NCBI GenBank assembly: GCA_951230915.1
Contig: OX579637.1
Location: forward strand, 27,404,001 to 27,468,000
DNA: 64,000 bases
Direction of reading: 5' to 3'
Source of the DNA: Antitrichia curtipendula
Lineage: Eukaryota; Streptophyta; Bryopsida; Hypnales; Leucodontaceae
In this document: piece by piece, positions 10,951 to 23,800 of the stretch
Numbering within the stretch: position 1 is the stretch's first letter
How the letters are laid out: each line of letters starts with the position of its first letter
The notes under the pieces: generated by a model
The model's input: only the letters and a program-made list of their open reading frames with translations
The model's database searches: none
Told to the model about the DNA's origin: nothing
Position numbers and translations under genes: made by a program

Positions 10951-12591
10951 ATGAATTCGTTGATAAATTATATCATTGGGGATTCTGACGAGACAAAATC
11001 CTTTAGTGACCTCTCGCAATTGTCTGTGGACTTGGACAAGGCGGATTTCCTTTAGTCAGGGTACTATGTTGATGAAGAGAAGTATCCAAAGACGGTCGAT
11101 AATGACACCTCGTCATCCGGTAGGGGCAAGAGAGATCGTATTCAGTTGGTTGCTCAAGATTCAGAGCACGACATGATTGACCAAGGAGAAGGTGATGAAC
11201 TCCATATGATCAATCCTCCCGCGTCCCAAGAGTTTGGCACTCCACATGTTGGAACAGTCACCCCTATGAATCCACCAGCAAGTGAACGTCGTGGTTCATC
11301 GTTCACTTCTCCTTCCCCTTCTTCAGAGCGTGATCGAGGAAAGAGGAAGTTGGATGAAACAGAAGATTTTACTATGAAGGATTATATGAAAATGATGCAT
11401 GAAAGGATGCAGAAGTTTGAGGAGGAACAATTTGAGGAGAGGAAGCGTTCAAGGATTGAATATGCTCAGTTGATGACTATCATCAAGGGAACTCTACCTT
11501 CTGGAAACTCTTCCCCTCTAACTATTGACATGAGTGAGCCGGCCCCTCATGTGTCATTAGAGAACCGTGTATCGGTATCTTCAGGTAGTGGAGCTCATAT
11601 TCTTCCTACGACATCCATGGAACTGGATCCAGCATTGCATAGTCCTTCCGAGGCGCTGCTGCAATCAGATGACCTGCAGACTCCTGCAATGAGTTCAGGG
11701 GTTGGAAATGAGGAAGTCAATGATCCCCAAGGTTCATCTCAGTGAACTCTCACTGTAATGATTTGGGATCTTTTGAAGTTGCGCTATTTTTGTTTTTTTA
11801 AGTATGATTTTTTTTACTTTTACATGATTGTTTTGTATTGTTGAATGTAATTTTGAAGATTGCATTTACAAATATGAAGTTGTAAATATTGCAATCGTTT
11901 TTTCATGATTTTTAATTATTTTCAAAATGTATGTGTATAGAATTGCAAAAGTATTCCATCTTTTGTTCGCTTGCTTTTATATGTGAAATTCAATTTCATC
12001 TTTCACCTTTTAAAATTTGTGAGTATTACATTTTTTCTTTTGAAGATTTTAACTGTGAATTCATACTTAATTACTTAAGTGTATGTAAATATGAATACTG
12101 GATTTTTTCATTTATATTATAAATGTAAATCCATAGTTACATGTACATAAATTATAAGTGTGACTCTTGTTTGGTAATGTTTGATATGAATCCACACTTA
12201 TGTGCATTAGATTTGGAACATAATATATTTTGCTAAGATTTGAAGTGATCATCTACATTTGTTTTGGAAACTACTCATTATCCACTTGTAATAATTCGAA
12301 GGTTCTCTTAATGAGGACATAGTGCCCCAACATCTTCCACCTTCTACCAGTGATCCCTCGAATGTGTCCTTCCCAAAGAGCCCTTCATGTGTTCCAAGAT
12401 CAAACCATCCAAATTCTGGTGGAAGAATCGACCCTAACTTGGAAGTGTCACTTCAAGGAGTCCAATTGCAAGAGGATATGGAGGTTGATGTGAATATTCC
12501 AGATGATGTTCTCATGGAGGTTCTAATACCGCCTCCAGCAAATAATGCATGCACTAAAGAATCCTTACAAAGTCCAACGTCTGAGGAAATC
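10951..12591 (+). CDS. Copy 1 exons 3-4: disordered linker with coiled-coil segment
   Basis: Exon 3 (10951-11731) begins ATGAATTCG after CTTCTTCCAG. It matches copy 2 at GDSDE, LDK.DFL and YYVDEE..YP. A TAG at 11053-11055 interrupts this block where copy 2 has Pro. The rest is Ser/Pro-rich with a short charged helix (MMHERMQKFEEEQFEERKR, about 11393-11449) likely to form a coiled coil. The donor at 11732 leaves phase 1. The acceptor ATAG at 12321-12322 restores the frame for exon 4 (12323-12591), another Pro/Ser-rich acidic stretch that ends GAAATC|GTAAGT. Intron 3 (11732-12322) is AT-rich and has no palindrome. Two nearby acceptors are possible, so the exon 4 start is less certain. Confidence 0.55.
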
Positions 12592-12752
12592 GTAAGTGGT
12601 CAACTTTTCTTTATTTTAATGTGCATCTATTGAGATATTTGTTCATGTGACTTGGATCTTCTACTGTTTGAGTCCCTTCATTTGTGTTTCTATTTTGTGT
12701 TCAAATGTTTACTAACAACTGTTGGCGCATTTCTCTGCCTTGATTTTAACAG

Positions 12753-13541
12753 AGGAGCGATCTTTCAGAAATATGTATAGGTGCAACACAAGAGCGTATT
12801 GTTCCTCCGCTCGTTTCCAGGCCGAGAAGAAGGTGGCTCAATGTCATTCTAGACCTGAATGGGATCCTTTGTGTATCTAAGGAAAAGAAAAATCTTCCTA
12901 AGGGCATAGTCTACAATGATCTCTCGGAGCCACATTCTAGCGTTTTTCCAGTATCTATTGGTTCAAAAGCTGTATATGTTCATCCTCAGTGCAAGGAATT
13001 CCTCCGACAATTAGCCACAGTTGCATACATTTCTGTTTGGAGTTCCATGATGACTTCTACAACAAAATTCATATGCAAATACCTATTTAGAGGATTAGAA
13101 ACACCATGGAGTATCCTTGGGCAAGAGTTTTGCGACAATCTGAAGTGTAGGGGTCCGCGAGGAAACATCACAACTTTGAAAGTGAAGGGAACCGACAAAG
13201 ACATATTCCTCAAACCTCTAGACAAATTGTTCGATGCACAGAACTCCAAGTTTACTATTTGCAATACTATTATGGTAGACGACAGTCCTGAGAAGCATGT
13301 TCTGAACGAGCCTGAAAACGTTGTGCTGTCGGATTCGTGGTCAAAGGAAGGAGATGGTTTTAAAGACACTTTCTTGCTGGATGAGCTTTTGCCTTGGATT
13401 ACACGCTTGCATGGCACCAAGGATCGTGGACTATTGTCCTTTCGGAAGAATGACAACATTGGATGACGGATGCTTGTTGAGGAGCAGGATACGCAAGAAT
13501 ACGATGAACTTATAGACGCCATAGAGGAGTCTAAGATGCTA
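12753..13541 (+). CDS. Copy 1 exon 5: FCP1-like (HAD) phosphatase domain with altered catalytic motif
   Basis: After the acceptor TTTTAACAG the exon encodes WLNVILDLNGILCV (about 12831-12872), the position of the DxDxT/V motif of FCP1/SCP-type CTD phosphatases. Here the second Asp is Asn and the Thr is Ile (DLNGI). VHPQCKEFLRQLATVAYISVWSS matches the 'R.hl.EFL......evvvWTs' block of the family. VDDSPEKHVLNEPENVV keeps the late double-Asp metal-binding motif, and the end (KDTFLLDELLPWI.RL) fits the C-terminal helix. Loss of the acid/base Asp suggests a binding rather than a catalytic role. An in-frame TGA at 13464-13466 lies at an Arg codon of copy 2 (CGA to TGA by one transition). The end at 13541 is a phase-based guess. 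Confidence 0.75.
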
Positions 13542-13769
13542 GTTAAGGATCATTCCAGTCGTCGCTAATACTGAACAATATTCTTTGCATTTGTGCATTT
13601 TATCTATTGCTATGGTGTTTCATTAAAGACAAGTGTATCGATTATAGTTCTATCATAGTCGTCTTGCGAAATGGATGATTGTTTAATTCATTTCGAGTTG
13701 TTTTATTATTTATATTCCAATTGTCTATCTTTTATTCTTTGTAATCACACTAACTTTTGTCCCCTTCAG

Positions 13770-14539
13770 GATTCGTGTGATTGTTCCGTACCATATACTG
13801 GTAGTGTTTCCAAGTGTAATGCATCGGTGGATTCCATTTTAGAATATGGCCAATATGCATTATCTCAAAGCGGTGTGGGTCACATTATGGTCTCGGCAGC
13901 TACTGCACTATCTACTATGGACTTCTCCACAAGACCCATTAATGATGGTGTAGTGGATAGTCCACCAAGCGGAAGAAAGCGATTGCTCCCAGTGAGCTCC
14001 CCGTCGCCACTGAAAATTCGGAAAATAGCTCCTTCAGCTTGTTTATGTTCAGCTGATGTTATTGTTCCACAAAAAAAATTGTATGTTGACAACGGACACA
14101 TTGCTACAACTTCTAAGGTATGAATGAATTTGGTTTTTTATCCATTTGCTACAATTGTGTTCTATACATGTGTTGGATTACTTTAACACATATTATTGCA
14201 ATTATAACTTTTTCATTTATTGTCTTCTTTATTTTATAGGTATCGAGTGGATCCCAAAGAAAAGAGTGTATAAGCACAAAATCCATTCCAATACCTCAAC
14301 GACCTATCAATTCAGCAAATGCTGAATATCCGAGGAAATTAGGGTTACAAGTTCAACCTGGTCTACTTCCTAAAATATTGGTACAACGTCATTGTCCATC
14401 AAAGTCACATGATGAACGACTCATGCATTGTATTCGTCGACCTTGGGATGCATGGGAGAGGAGGTCCTTGAAGATGCATAAAATACAACATCCCCACCAA
14501 TACGCACTCAAGAATGTAGTCGAGGACCTTAGATATTGA
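13770..14539 (+). CDS. Copy 1 exons 6-7: conserved C-terminal tail
   Basis: Exon 6 (13770-14117) follows CCCCTTCAG and ends TCTAAG|GTATGA. It encodes a Ser-rich segment with DSILEYGQ, AAT.LSTMDF..RP..DGVVDSPPSG and SSPSPLK.RK. The same blocks appear in copy 2 (31345-31800). Exon 7 (14240-14539) follows TTTTATAG and ends in TGA. Its last 40 residues (PWDAWERRSLKM...) match the copy 2 tail. In copy 2 these two exons are one, so an intron was gained or lost. DSPPSG and SSPSPLK look like proline-directed phosphorylation or docking motifs, but that is inference. Confidence 0.65.
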
Positions 14540-15074
14540 AAGCAATGGTAGAGCTAAGGAGTAGATCTCATGCATAAAACTGTATATAGCTATAGGGATT
14601 TCATGGATCAAGTAAGATGAATAATTTGTTATATATTATATGGTATATGTTATACCTTATTATATATATATATGTTATTCACCTGCAAACCCTGTTATGT
14701 ATTATATGGTATATGTTATACCTATATATATATTACTATAAATTCTATACAATCATTTGCCATTTGGATGCAAGATTGAATCACATTATTAGATTTACAG
14801 TGAAATAGGCATTCTAGAAGTCCAAAACTAATGTAATGCTTGTCATATTTGGCAATCTTATTATAAATACATGGACCATCACTCTCCAATTATTTTTTGA
14901 GTTTATGTTGCTCTTATTGTAAGTAATAATGTTACGATTTGATTATTGACTATGAATGAATGACTTCATTACAAATGAATGATATTTTTTACCATGATTG
15001 TATGCAATTGTAGCATATAATTGGATTGAAAACGGCTATCAAAACTCTCATAATCTGAGAATTCTCTCAAATTA
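14540..15074. other. Spacer between two plus-strand genes
   Basis: AT-rich DNA between the stop of the FCP1-like gene and the proposed ATG of the next gene. It contains a short duplication of GTATTATATGGTATATGTTATACCT-like sequence (near 14631 and 14698) with (TA)n runs. No gene is seen; it presumably holds the terminator of one gene and the promoter of the next. Confidence 0.5.
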
Positions 15075-18000
15075 ATGAATATGATGTTTTTAGAGGCGCC
15101 AACTGGTACCGGTCAGCTTTTCCAGGAGCTGCTTCAACAGGAGAACTGCGTGTGAGTATTCCCAACCGGAATAGCAAAAACCTTGAAGTTAGAAGTACCG
15201 GTAGTGGAGTAGAAATGCTTTGCAAGAGAGGTTAAAAATTCTTGTAATGAATTAAATGCCTACTGCGCATTTCAGTCGCCTGTAGAGTGTTTTTGTGATA
15301 GTTCCTGCTCTCTCTCTTGTACGCCAGCTATGCCAGCCGCCCGCACTGTCCCATGCCTGTATTAAATGCCGTCTCCGTAATCCTACTAAGTTTAGATTGT
15401 CCACTCTCAAATTTCTTTCCGCCGTCCACACCATTCCAATTTGTTGCACTTGTAAGTAACACATGTCCAAAAATATGGGATTGCCTCCGTCGCTTTCCAA
15501 AAAAAAACTTGCGAATGCCAATAAAGCTTTCACTTGATGCAAGTAGTTGACGTCTGTAAGTGGAAATTCTATTTGTAGGACGTAGTCACGTCAAAACACT
15601 GTAGAGCATGATATGAATCCGATTTCTTAGAAATGGAATCACGTTCATCCGATCCTTGTTACATGTGCCTTCTCAGAACCCTAATTTAGGAATTTGGAAG
15701 AAAAAAATTAGGTTCATACAGAATCTGTGAAGCAATTTTTTGTTTTCTTCTGCTGCTACTTGAGGGACTAGCAAATATTGCGCTGCCATTTTGCTTTGAA
15801 AACTTAAGCCAATCATATGCTTCAAGCTGCTTCGTTCCTCTCGTCTAACTTTTTTTTATCTGTAGCGTTTCACATACCAGTAGTCAATGGAATTTATTTA
15901 GATTTCAAAAGCACTGTAAATTTGAGGGTGGAAGGCATATTTATTTTTGTTGATGACTAATTTTGTTTTGCAAATTCAAGTAAACTATTTCTGCTTGTAT
16001 CAATGCAGATACAACCAAGTGAAGAAAGAGGCTCCAGAAGATGCCGACTTTTATTCTCAAACAGTAACCGAGATAAACCAAGCAGTACATGCTTCCGTCG
16101 ACTTCGATAGGGATGTTCAAGCACCGTGTCTGCAAAGAACTCAAGGATGTGGGAGCACTTTTGACACACAGCCACTAAAAGTTCTTTCTCCGGTGAAGCA
16201 ATTGTCAAGCGGGATATTGTCCAAGGTTATTGTAGTACTAGACAATGATACAGACGACGACTTTTGTCGTTGCAAGGGACCTCCAAAAGAGTGTGAGAAC
16301 AGTGACATGCCAGTGAGGAACAAATCAAACAGCACAACAAAGAAAGAAGAGAGCAAGGAAAAGAAGGTAAGTTTGTATTGCAACACAAATTCAATGCGTG
16401 CTTGAGTTCTGTGTTCCGTGTTGACGAGGTTAACTGCTGCTCGTGAGCAAATTTTTAATGCATTGTTAGAAGATGAATGCAAGCCTACATTCATATGATT
16501 GTTGATTTGTTGCTGCACGACCAACTGAGCCTTTAAATTGTAATTATAAACAAAGAAGATGATGAAGGGCAACACTAGAATTATTGAATAAATCATAGCT
16601 CTGTCGTTCTCAACTTCGCCTTTTTGTGGACGTACAATGCATTTTTCAATGTAACAGTCACACAATATGTACAATTTATATTATAGAAGTGATGTTAGGT
16701 CTTCGGAATGAAGGTATAGTAGGGACGGCTTGGCAAGGGTGGTTGCTTGGAAGCGTTAGGAAATGTAGAAAGTATTAGTTGTTTTCACAACTGCCTTCAT
16801 AACAAACAAATTCCTGTAAAATGTGATTGCCGTCAAGGTTATTTAGTATGGAATACAAAGCTTTCTCGTGAGCTATTGTGGCCTACAACTGCACTCCACA
16901 GTTCAGTATTAGGTGCGCTTAGTATAGTGAGGTCGCTATTTGGGATTGAATGCAGAACTACAATTCGTATTATTTGTGTGTTAAGCGATTCCAAAATCAC
17001 ATAATGAAACTACAAAGAAATTTTGTCACCTTCAGAAAAAAAGGGGACAGAAGAGCAAGGTTGGACATCATTCATATTTAGAAGACTAATCTTTAAGTTC
17101 CTTCAATTCACCACAAAGTACTGTGTGTAACTGTGTAGTCAGATTCATTGTCGTCCATCAAATGGTTACTAAAAGCTCACTGTTATTTGTTGTGTGTAGG
17201 AAATTTTGAATACGACAATGGTGACCTCTCGACAGCATGACGAATTGCTACGAAACTCTTCCAAAAGACAGAAACAAGGAGTACTGAATCCAAGAAAGAC
17301 TAGAGCATCAGCAAAAATAGACAGTGCAGCAAACATAAACGATAGGAATGAAGATGCTGAATTGCCCAGTGGGAGCGGAACCCTCATGAAGTGTGTACCG
17401 AAAGAGTCTGTTCGAATGAAGGGTGCAAAAAAAGGTAAAACACTTTCCCCTGCAGTCGTTGACGTTGTTTATGGCTCTATGAAGACTGCAGTGCAGGACG
17501 TGCAAGAAATGCGGCAGAAGAGAGAACAAGACGCATTGAAATGTGGTTGTGTCATAAGAAGTGTAGGCGATTCATTGAATGAAGAAACTGTCCACTTCAA
17601 GTCGTCCACTACTATGGAAAATAGCACCCGAATTAATGTTCAGACGGAAGAACTATTCTCAGAGTTTCCTGAACAGTCTCCGAATAGATCATCAATGCAA
17701 ACATCCACTGGTGAGTGATTTTAGCTGCCTACGCCTTTCAGTGATTTGTAAAGTATTGCAAAATGAAAAAATCTCATAATAAGTGTCATTGATAGTGGAG
17801 TGTTGCATTGTAGAGGTTTGCAAGAGGACTGAGAAGGCAGTCATGGAAGCTGAGTAGGAAATCCATGACCCAGTCTCGCAACCGTTTGTAGGTGAGGCTT
17901 CAAACAAGCAAAGTTCTTCAAATGTGCAGCAACAAGTGCGGAATGCAAATGGTTCCGGCAACACTAGTTCAAAGAGCACAATGGACAAAGCAGTACATTG

Positions 18001-20835
18001 TGACACGGAGTTGCAAGAGTTAAACCCCTCTATGAACTTCGTCGAGGATGTAGAAGACTGTGAACGTAGCCCATCACCAATTATTTTTTACCGACAGAAT
18101 GTAAGTATTTCTCATTACAATGAACATTTTGTAGTTTTTTAAACAACGGTTTCTAGCTTACAATAGAAAGCAGAAATTGGACATGGGAATCACGCAGTAG
18201 CCTTTTTTTCAAAAACTGAATTGAATTCGCAAACTGAGGACTATTACAAGCGGAAGCGCACATGTGCTTAATGGTAATTTGCAAAATGGTGGTCCATACC
18301 TTTGTTTTCACATGTTTGCAAATGGTAGAGAACACACATGTAATTCTAGTGAGTTTTCCGTTCATTTACAACTTTGCTTGAAACAAAATAGTACAGTCTA
18401 TTCAAAATCTTTCAGAACTTCGAATGATTTTCTGAAAAGTGACCACGTCATTAAGTGATTGTCTAGTAACTGGAATTGTCTATTGTATTGTTGCAGTCTA
18501 GACGCGCGGAAGGACTGGGAGCCGTGTCCCCTACACGGGCCAAGGTATCTAAGCGTCAGCAGTCACGTGACTACCTGTGTAGGAGCCTTCAAAGTTGTCC
18601 ACCGAGCAGAACCCCGGAACGACAATTCAATAGCCCAGAATGCCGTGCAAATCGTGAACAGCGTAGAAGAGTACATGAATCAAGAATGGGTAAGAACTTC
18701 GTAGAAGATATGGACGGACGTCACTTTCCCGACAAGCGTTCACGTGGTGAGATGTTCCACCGGTTTTTTATGATGAGAAAGATTTCTGTCGTGTACTTAT
18801 ATTGTAAGTGTGTCTTGCTGATGTGCGTTTTTCTGATAGAATTGAATGAATCTCCATGTTCATAGAGAATATGTGTGCATCTACCAAAACTAATGTGCAT
18901 AGTTCAGTTTCTGTGCATGTGAAATTATAGACGTACGTACATTTTATTGAGAAAGAAAAATGCATCACAGAATGTGGACAGTCTAACAGTTCGAACAGTA
19001 AAAGAATCAGACCTCGCTATTTGAATATTAGGGATGTGATCAACAAAAAGTGTAGGTGCCAAAAAATTTGAACTTTTACATTGTTCAGTAGTTGTTTCTT
19101 GTGCATACAAAATATGGATTGTATTCAGTTCATTAGGTGATTAAAAAGACACAACTCTTTTACCCAATAGCTCTGTTGTAGTCCGTTGGACTTGAAAATG
19201 ACAATTACCTTTTACCCTTGGGGGCAGGAGATCGACATGAAGTCTTCAGTCATGTGGAGCGAAAGGAGCGTCGTCGTACCAAAGACTATTCCTCTGATGA
19301 TAGCCACCACATAGCAAGGAGGTCAAGGTCACCTTACCAAAATCAGAGAAAGCGTAGAAGTAGTCCAAGGTATTCTAGATCTGCATCCCCACTCCTGTCG
19401 TCGTTGCCACCAATGCAGGATGCACACTTAAACAATCGTACAAGAAGTGAAATTGTGAAAAGAGAAGGTCCAACACGTTCGTCTTCATCAATGGACAGAA
19501 GAACAAGACGATATAAAGAAACAGTTTGTGAAGAAGAAAGATTCGAACGTGAGAGAGTTGGAAAAAACCCGTTTTACTTGATAGTGAATCCTCAAGGAGA
19601 ACCTTATGGACCTGGGAAGCCAGCCTGGGTTGCACAAGTTAATAAGCTAGCGGCAGCATTGGATCCATCGTGCACACACATCAAAAAACAGACTCATGAA
19701 AGCATGTGCATACTGAAGGATCGTTTGAACGATAACTTTGAATATTCACGAGATCTCAGTGAAGACTATTTGAGAGCTTTGCTCGGTAAAGCTGTCACCA
19801 GGAGGAGGTTAGAACTCATATCCATCATCATGAAGAATATAGAGCAACCCAAAAATATAGACAAGGAAATCTGGAACAGGCTCGAGAAGCTATCAAGTAG
19901 CAAGCAGAGAGCAGAAAGAACTGAACATGGTCAATATGCCAATGCATGTCATCGTACATTTGGAAGAACCGGTGCAGTAGGCGAAGATGGTGTGCATCAA
20001 CGACTTCACCAATGGTATGGGAGGTCACCAGACCCGGACGAAGTGGCCGACGAAATGCAACGAGATAAGGGGTATGGGAAAGAAAGGGGTGCTTCGGATA
20101 TTGTTTTGGGACGGCAGGTGAAGGTCTTCAATGAAGACGACCTCTACAAGCGGTCAATGCATACACTATCTCAGAAAACTCTACTGGAGGGCGACAATAG
20201 CAAAGAAAGCCCAGACAAAACAATGACAGAGGTGCGTGGAAATGTCTTTTATGTAGAAATGACAATTTCACCTCGCTCTTTTCCAAATAATTGTCGTAGT
20301 CGATCATTGTTTCCTTGAACTAAAACATGTATTAGTTTGTTTCTTTATTCTGAAGGGCACTCATGCATTAGTAATAATGTAGCAAAATAAAACACAGGCA
20401 CGATCACGAGGAATTTTTGAACATGCCAAAAAACAAACACTTCTCCGAGAAGACAAAACTTCCAAAGATGAGTACATCAAGCTGCTCGAAGCAAAACTTT
20501 GGAGTTTCAGAGATGTTCATGGAAAGGGGTCATCTTCTCAAGCAGTAATGTCATCCAAGCCTTCACTACAAACAAGGGAGGACAGTGATGGAGGTCTGGT
20601 ACGTGGATAAAACTTTTACAAAAGTATATAGTGCTGGAATTAGAACGGTGTAGTTGTACTTTCTGATTAAACTTGCATTTTACATACTAGTTGTAATTGG
20701 AGTAGCTGACTTATGTGTCAAAAGAGATTCATGTCATGCTTGCAGGTTGAATACGCTCCGGAGAATTCGCGACCCGGGAGGACCAAGCGACTAAAAGCTC
20801 AGCCAGAAGTAATGGAACGAGATATTGTAGGTTAG
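15075..20835 (+). CDS. Eight-exon gene: RS-like region plus Transposase_24-like domain
   Basis: Proposed exons: 15075-15151, 16009-16366, 17200-17710, 17892-18100, 18497-18689, 19228-20231, 20398-20598 and 20746-20835. Every junction has GT and AG and every phase fits, giving about 880 residues from an ATG to a TAG. An alternative exon 4 start at 17814 would include an in-frame TAG (17855); the acceptor TTTGTAG at 17885-17891 avoids it in the same phase. Exons 1-5 encode a charged, disordered region. Exon 6 has an Arg/Ser stretch (RRSRSPYQNQRKRRSSPRYS) like splicing-factor RS domains. It is followed by NP.GEPYGPGKPAW, a helical block with ILKDRLNDNFEY, and NACHRTFGRTG...YGRSPDPDEV. The order and spacing resemble the plant Transposase_24 (Ptta/En/Spm) domain. 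A TE accessory protein or a domesticated host gene are both possible; the open frame contrasts with the decayed neighbours. Confidence 0.7.
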
Positions 20836-23800
20836 GTCGGTGACTTCTGACACAGCAAACTAGTTTGTGGCGGGGTACACATACTGGAACGAAGTTGTCT
20901 CTCAGGGTTTTGTTATTTCGGAAAGGAACACAAAAGATGTGTTGTAGAAGTGGTTTCTGGATTTTGTTTTTTCGGAAAGCAGTAAGAAGATGTGGTGTTG
21001 AAGTGCTATGAAGGAACGTGAATTCAGTACGGTTTTCACCGCTTCTGTGCGTGCCAGGGCTAGAATTCGCAAGTGAAATTTGTAAGTTTTGGGGGTTGCA
21101 AGCGCTTGATGGATTTTCTAGTTTAAATGTAATGAACACATATTCTGTGTTGTTGAATGGCATAAATACATATCTCTTGGGTTCATAAATTTTTTCCAGA
21201 AGGGGCATTGACTCTTTTTCTGTTTCACAGTAAATGTGAGATGGAATTCCTGTTCATATCTGCTATGGTGACGACTGACAAAGGTTTATTTGTACGACTT
21301 TTTGCTAAAAAAGGACTGTTATTGTTAGTATGTTGTGGAATGACTAAATGATGAAAAAAAAAATTTTCTCTTGAATATCGTCAATGGCAAGTGCTGTCAG
21401 TTTCGAAGCAGAAACTCTGATCACATGCATGACTATGCATTGTCATTGTTTAGACACAGTAGTGGTATTTCATGCAGATATTCGCTGAGCACGAGAAGAG
21501 AACTATTTGGAAGGAAGTAATGTAAGAAATGGACCTTGGTTTGGTAGTTGTTGAAATGTTTTGCGTAAGTGTAACGACAGTGTGCCTTTTTGGTATTATT
21601 CGGCATGAGTTGAACAGGACAGGAGAAGAAGGAGTTTTTTCCAAGAGTGATTTATGTGAAAACAGCTCGGGAAGTCGGCAATTGTGGAAGTTGTTTCTGT
21701 TGTCGGAGTATCAAGTCGTACTCATTGAATGCGGATAAAACTCTTTACTTCATAGAAAACATGTATTGTTGCAGGAAGTAGCCGGCATAGTGTACCTATG
21801 CAAGCGTTGTTTTTTAAAAGCCAATTGCAAAGTGAATTCTGGTATGCTTAGAATTATTTGAAGACGCATCTGTTTTTTTATGTGTGAAGAAACTTATTGA
21901 TGTGGACGTCATTTATTGATGTTTTCATGATTGTTTGATAGGACTGTCCCAAAGAAGGTTTGAAGACTATTGTATTGCTGTTTTGTTTCATGTTGTTATC
22001 TGCGTGGCAACATGATTTTGCAGAGTGGAGTACGGAATGCGCATGCACCCTATTTTCGCGTAGAAGTACCTGAGTACATGGACTTGTCGAGGATCAAGAG
22101 TTCGCTTTCCAAACGAAAGTGCATCAAATTCCCATTTCTTACAGTTATAGTTACAATAGAGGACAAATGTGGACAGTCTACCTTTGAATAGTTGATATCG
22201 CTTGAACAAAATGTAGAAGGTCATGCACTGTTGGCGGTACAAAACGAGGTACAGTGCTGAGGTTTATGTTGTTTTATGAAAGTTTTAAATAGTAATCGAT
22301 TTTAGAAATAGTGAAATTATGAATTAAATGTAGAGATTTTTTTCGTACGAAGAAATCCACGTATTTTAGTATTCAGCATCACTTTAATGTGCACCGCTGT
22401 TTGAAATTTGCACCGGATGTTGTGAACCATTTAAAATGTCACAATGTATATGCTTGCAGTCATTTACGAATTGCATGTTCCACTTTGTTTTTCCTACAGT
22501 CCGATCTTTGGAGTGACACATAAGTAACATGTAGGATAATAAATCAAGGATGTCTGTTTTTACTATTAATCCTTCAATAGTTTGAACTCAGTGCTGCGTC
22601 TGACTCTAACATCAATTTCTTGCATGCATGCATGTGATTGGCCGTCATTGTGAAGGCGAACCGATGAGGCTCATACTAGAGGTATGTGTGTTTGTAGACA
22701 GAAGATGTATGAAGCTAGTGTGTACTTCTGAATGTGCATGTTCAAGTCAAAAAATGAACGCAATGCATCTAAATTTCTTGTCTCCAATTTCTAGGTACAT
22801 TAAGTTTTGGAATGGAAGAAGTTGCACAAATAGTAATGGAATATGATGGGTTCGCTAACACATCTTGTAGAAGTTCAGTGTTCATATTAGTTGAATTTCT
22901 TTTGGTCGATGAAATAAACAGCATTCCTTCTAACTGTTCCATCTAGGTTGTGTACGTGCACTGTTGTTTTCTTCATGGTTGAAGTAATGTCTTCTTAGTG
23001 ACCTATGTGTGCATCTGACGTCGTTAGCGTTCTTTGTATGGTTAGTAGAAGGTTCACAGTATTCGCTTCTTGAATTGTCCTGTCCTCTGGATTGCACTCG
23101 GCGTTTGATTAATTGGTAGTAGTAAAGAGGTAGTACACTGTTTATAAAAAAAATTGCACTAAATTCTTCAACTCATGTTTTCTGGTTTACTTTTTTTCTT
23201 TGGGTTTTCCGCATTGACTGTGACGGAGTGGTGTACATGTTTCCAGCTTTTTGAATACTTTGCTCTTCTAAATTTTGATTGGAAAAAAGTCCTACAAACG
23301 GTATGTGAGTGCGTGTCCTTGTATTTTATTATTATAGACCAATCAATAGTGTTTGTGTTGTATTATTATAGACAATGCAGAGGTATACCTAATTTTAACA
23401 TAAACAAATGGTACCATTCATTATGTAGAAGCAGACAGAAAGGCATGCATGACACAGTGTTATTTGAAAGAGAAAGGTTGTCATGCTGGTTTTGTTGCAG
23501 GTTCTGTTTTTATAGGAGTGTCGACACTGACACACACTATATTGGTAGTTTTGCATCTTCCAGTGAATGCACGTCTTCAGAAAACCATAGTAGAAACTCA
23601 ATTCAAAACAAATTGATGTTTTGTTTGGCAAAAGGTTGTGGACATTGGAAACTATACAAAAGAGTTCTATTAAATTCTGCACTGTGCTGGCATGACATTT
23701 GTAGACTTAATGCTTAGAAGAAGTAGCTTGCAATAGATGAACACCTATGTAATTAGGTTAAACATTTTTTTAGCATTGCTTAGTCGAGTGATGATCAACT

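Larger units (their letters stand above)
7847..14539 (+). pseudogene. Large FCP1-like multidomain gene, copy 1
   Basis: A multi-exon gene whose exons I infer as 7845-9286, 9469-10830, 10951-11731, 12323-12591, 12753 to about 13541, 13770-14117 and 14240-14539. Reading phases agree across the junctions. The predicted protein is about 1,700 residues: an unrecognised N-terminal module (exons 1-2), a disordered, charged linker (3-4), an FCP1-like HAD domain (5) and a conserved tail (6-7). The minus-strand copy at 31.2-37.6 kb is homologous along its whole length, which confirms the model. Three in-frame stops (TAA 8768, TAG 11053, TGA 13464) and no frameshift suggest an inactive gene, though readthrough or a sequencing fault cannot be excluded. 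The ATG at 7847 is chosen because it follows the acceptor by two bases and is in frame with all conserved sequence. The family is not one I can name. Confidence 0.75.

Noticed and set aside
23175..23717. 180-codon plus-strand ORF
   Set aside because: Rich in Cys and Phe with no motif or splice context, and composition equals the surrounding non-coding DNA.
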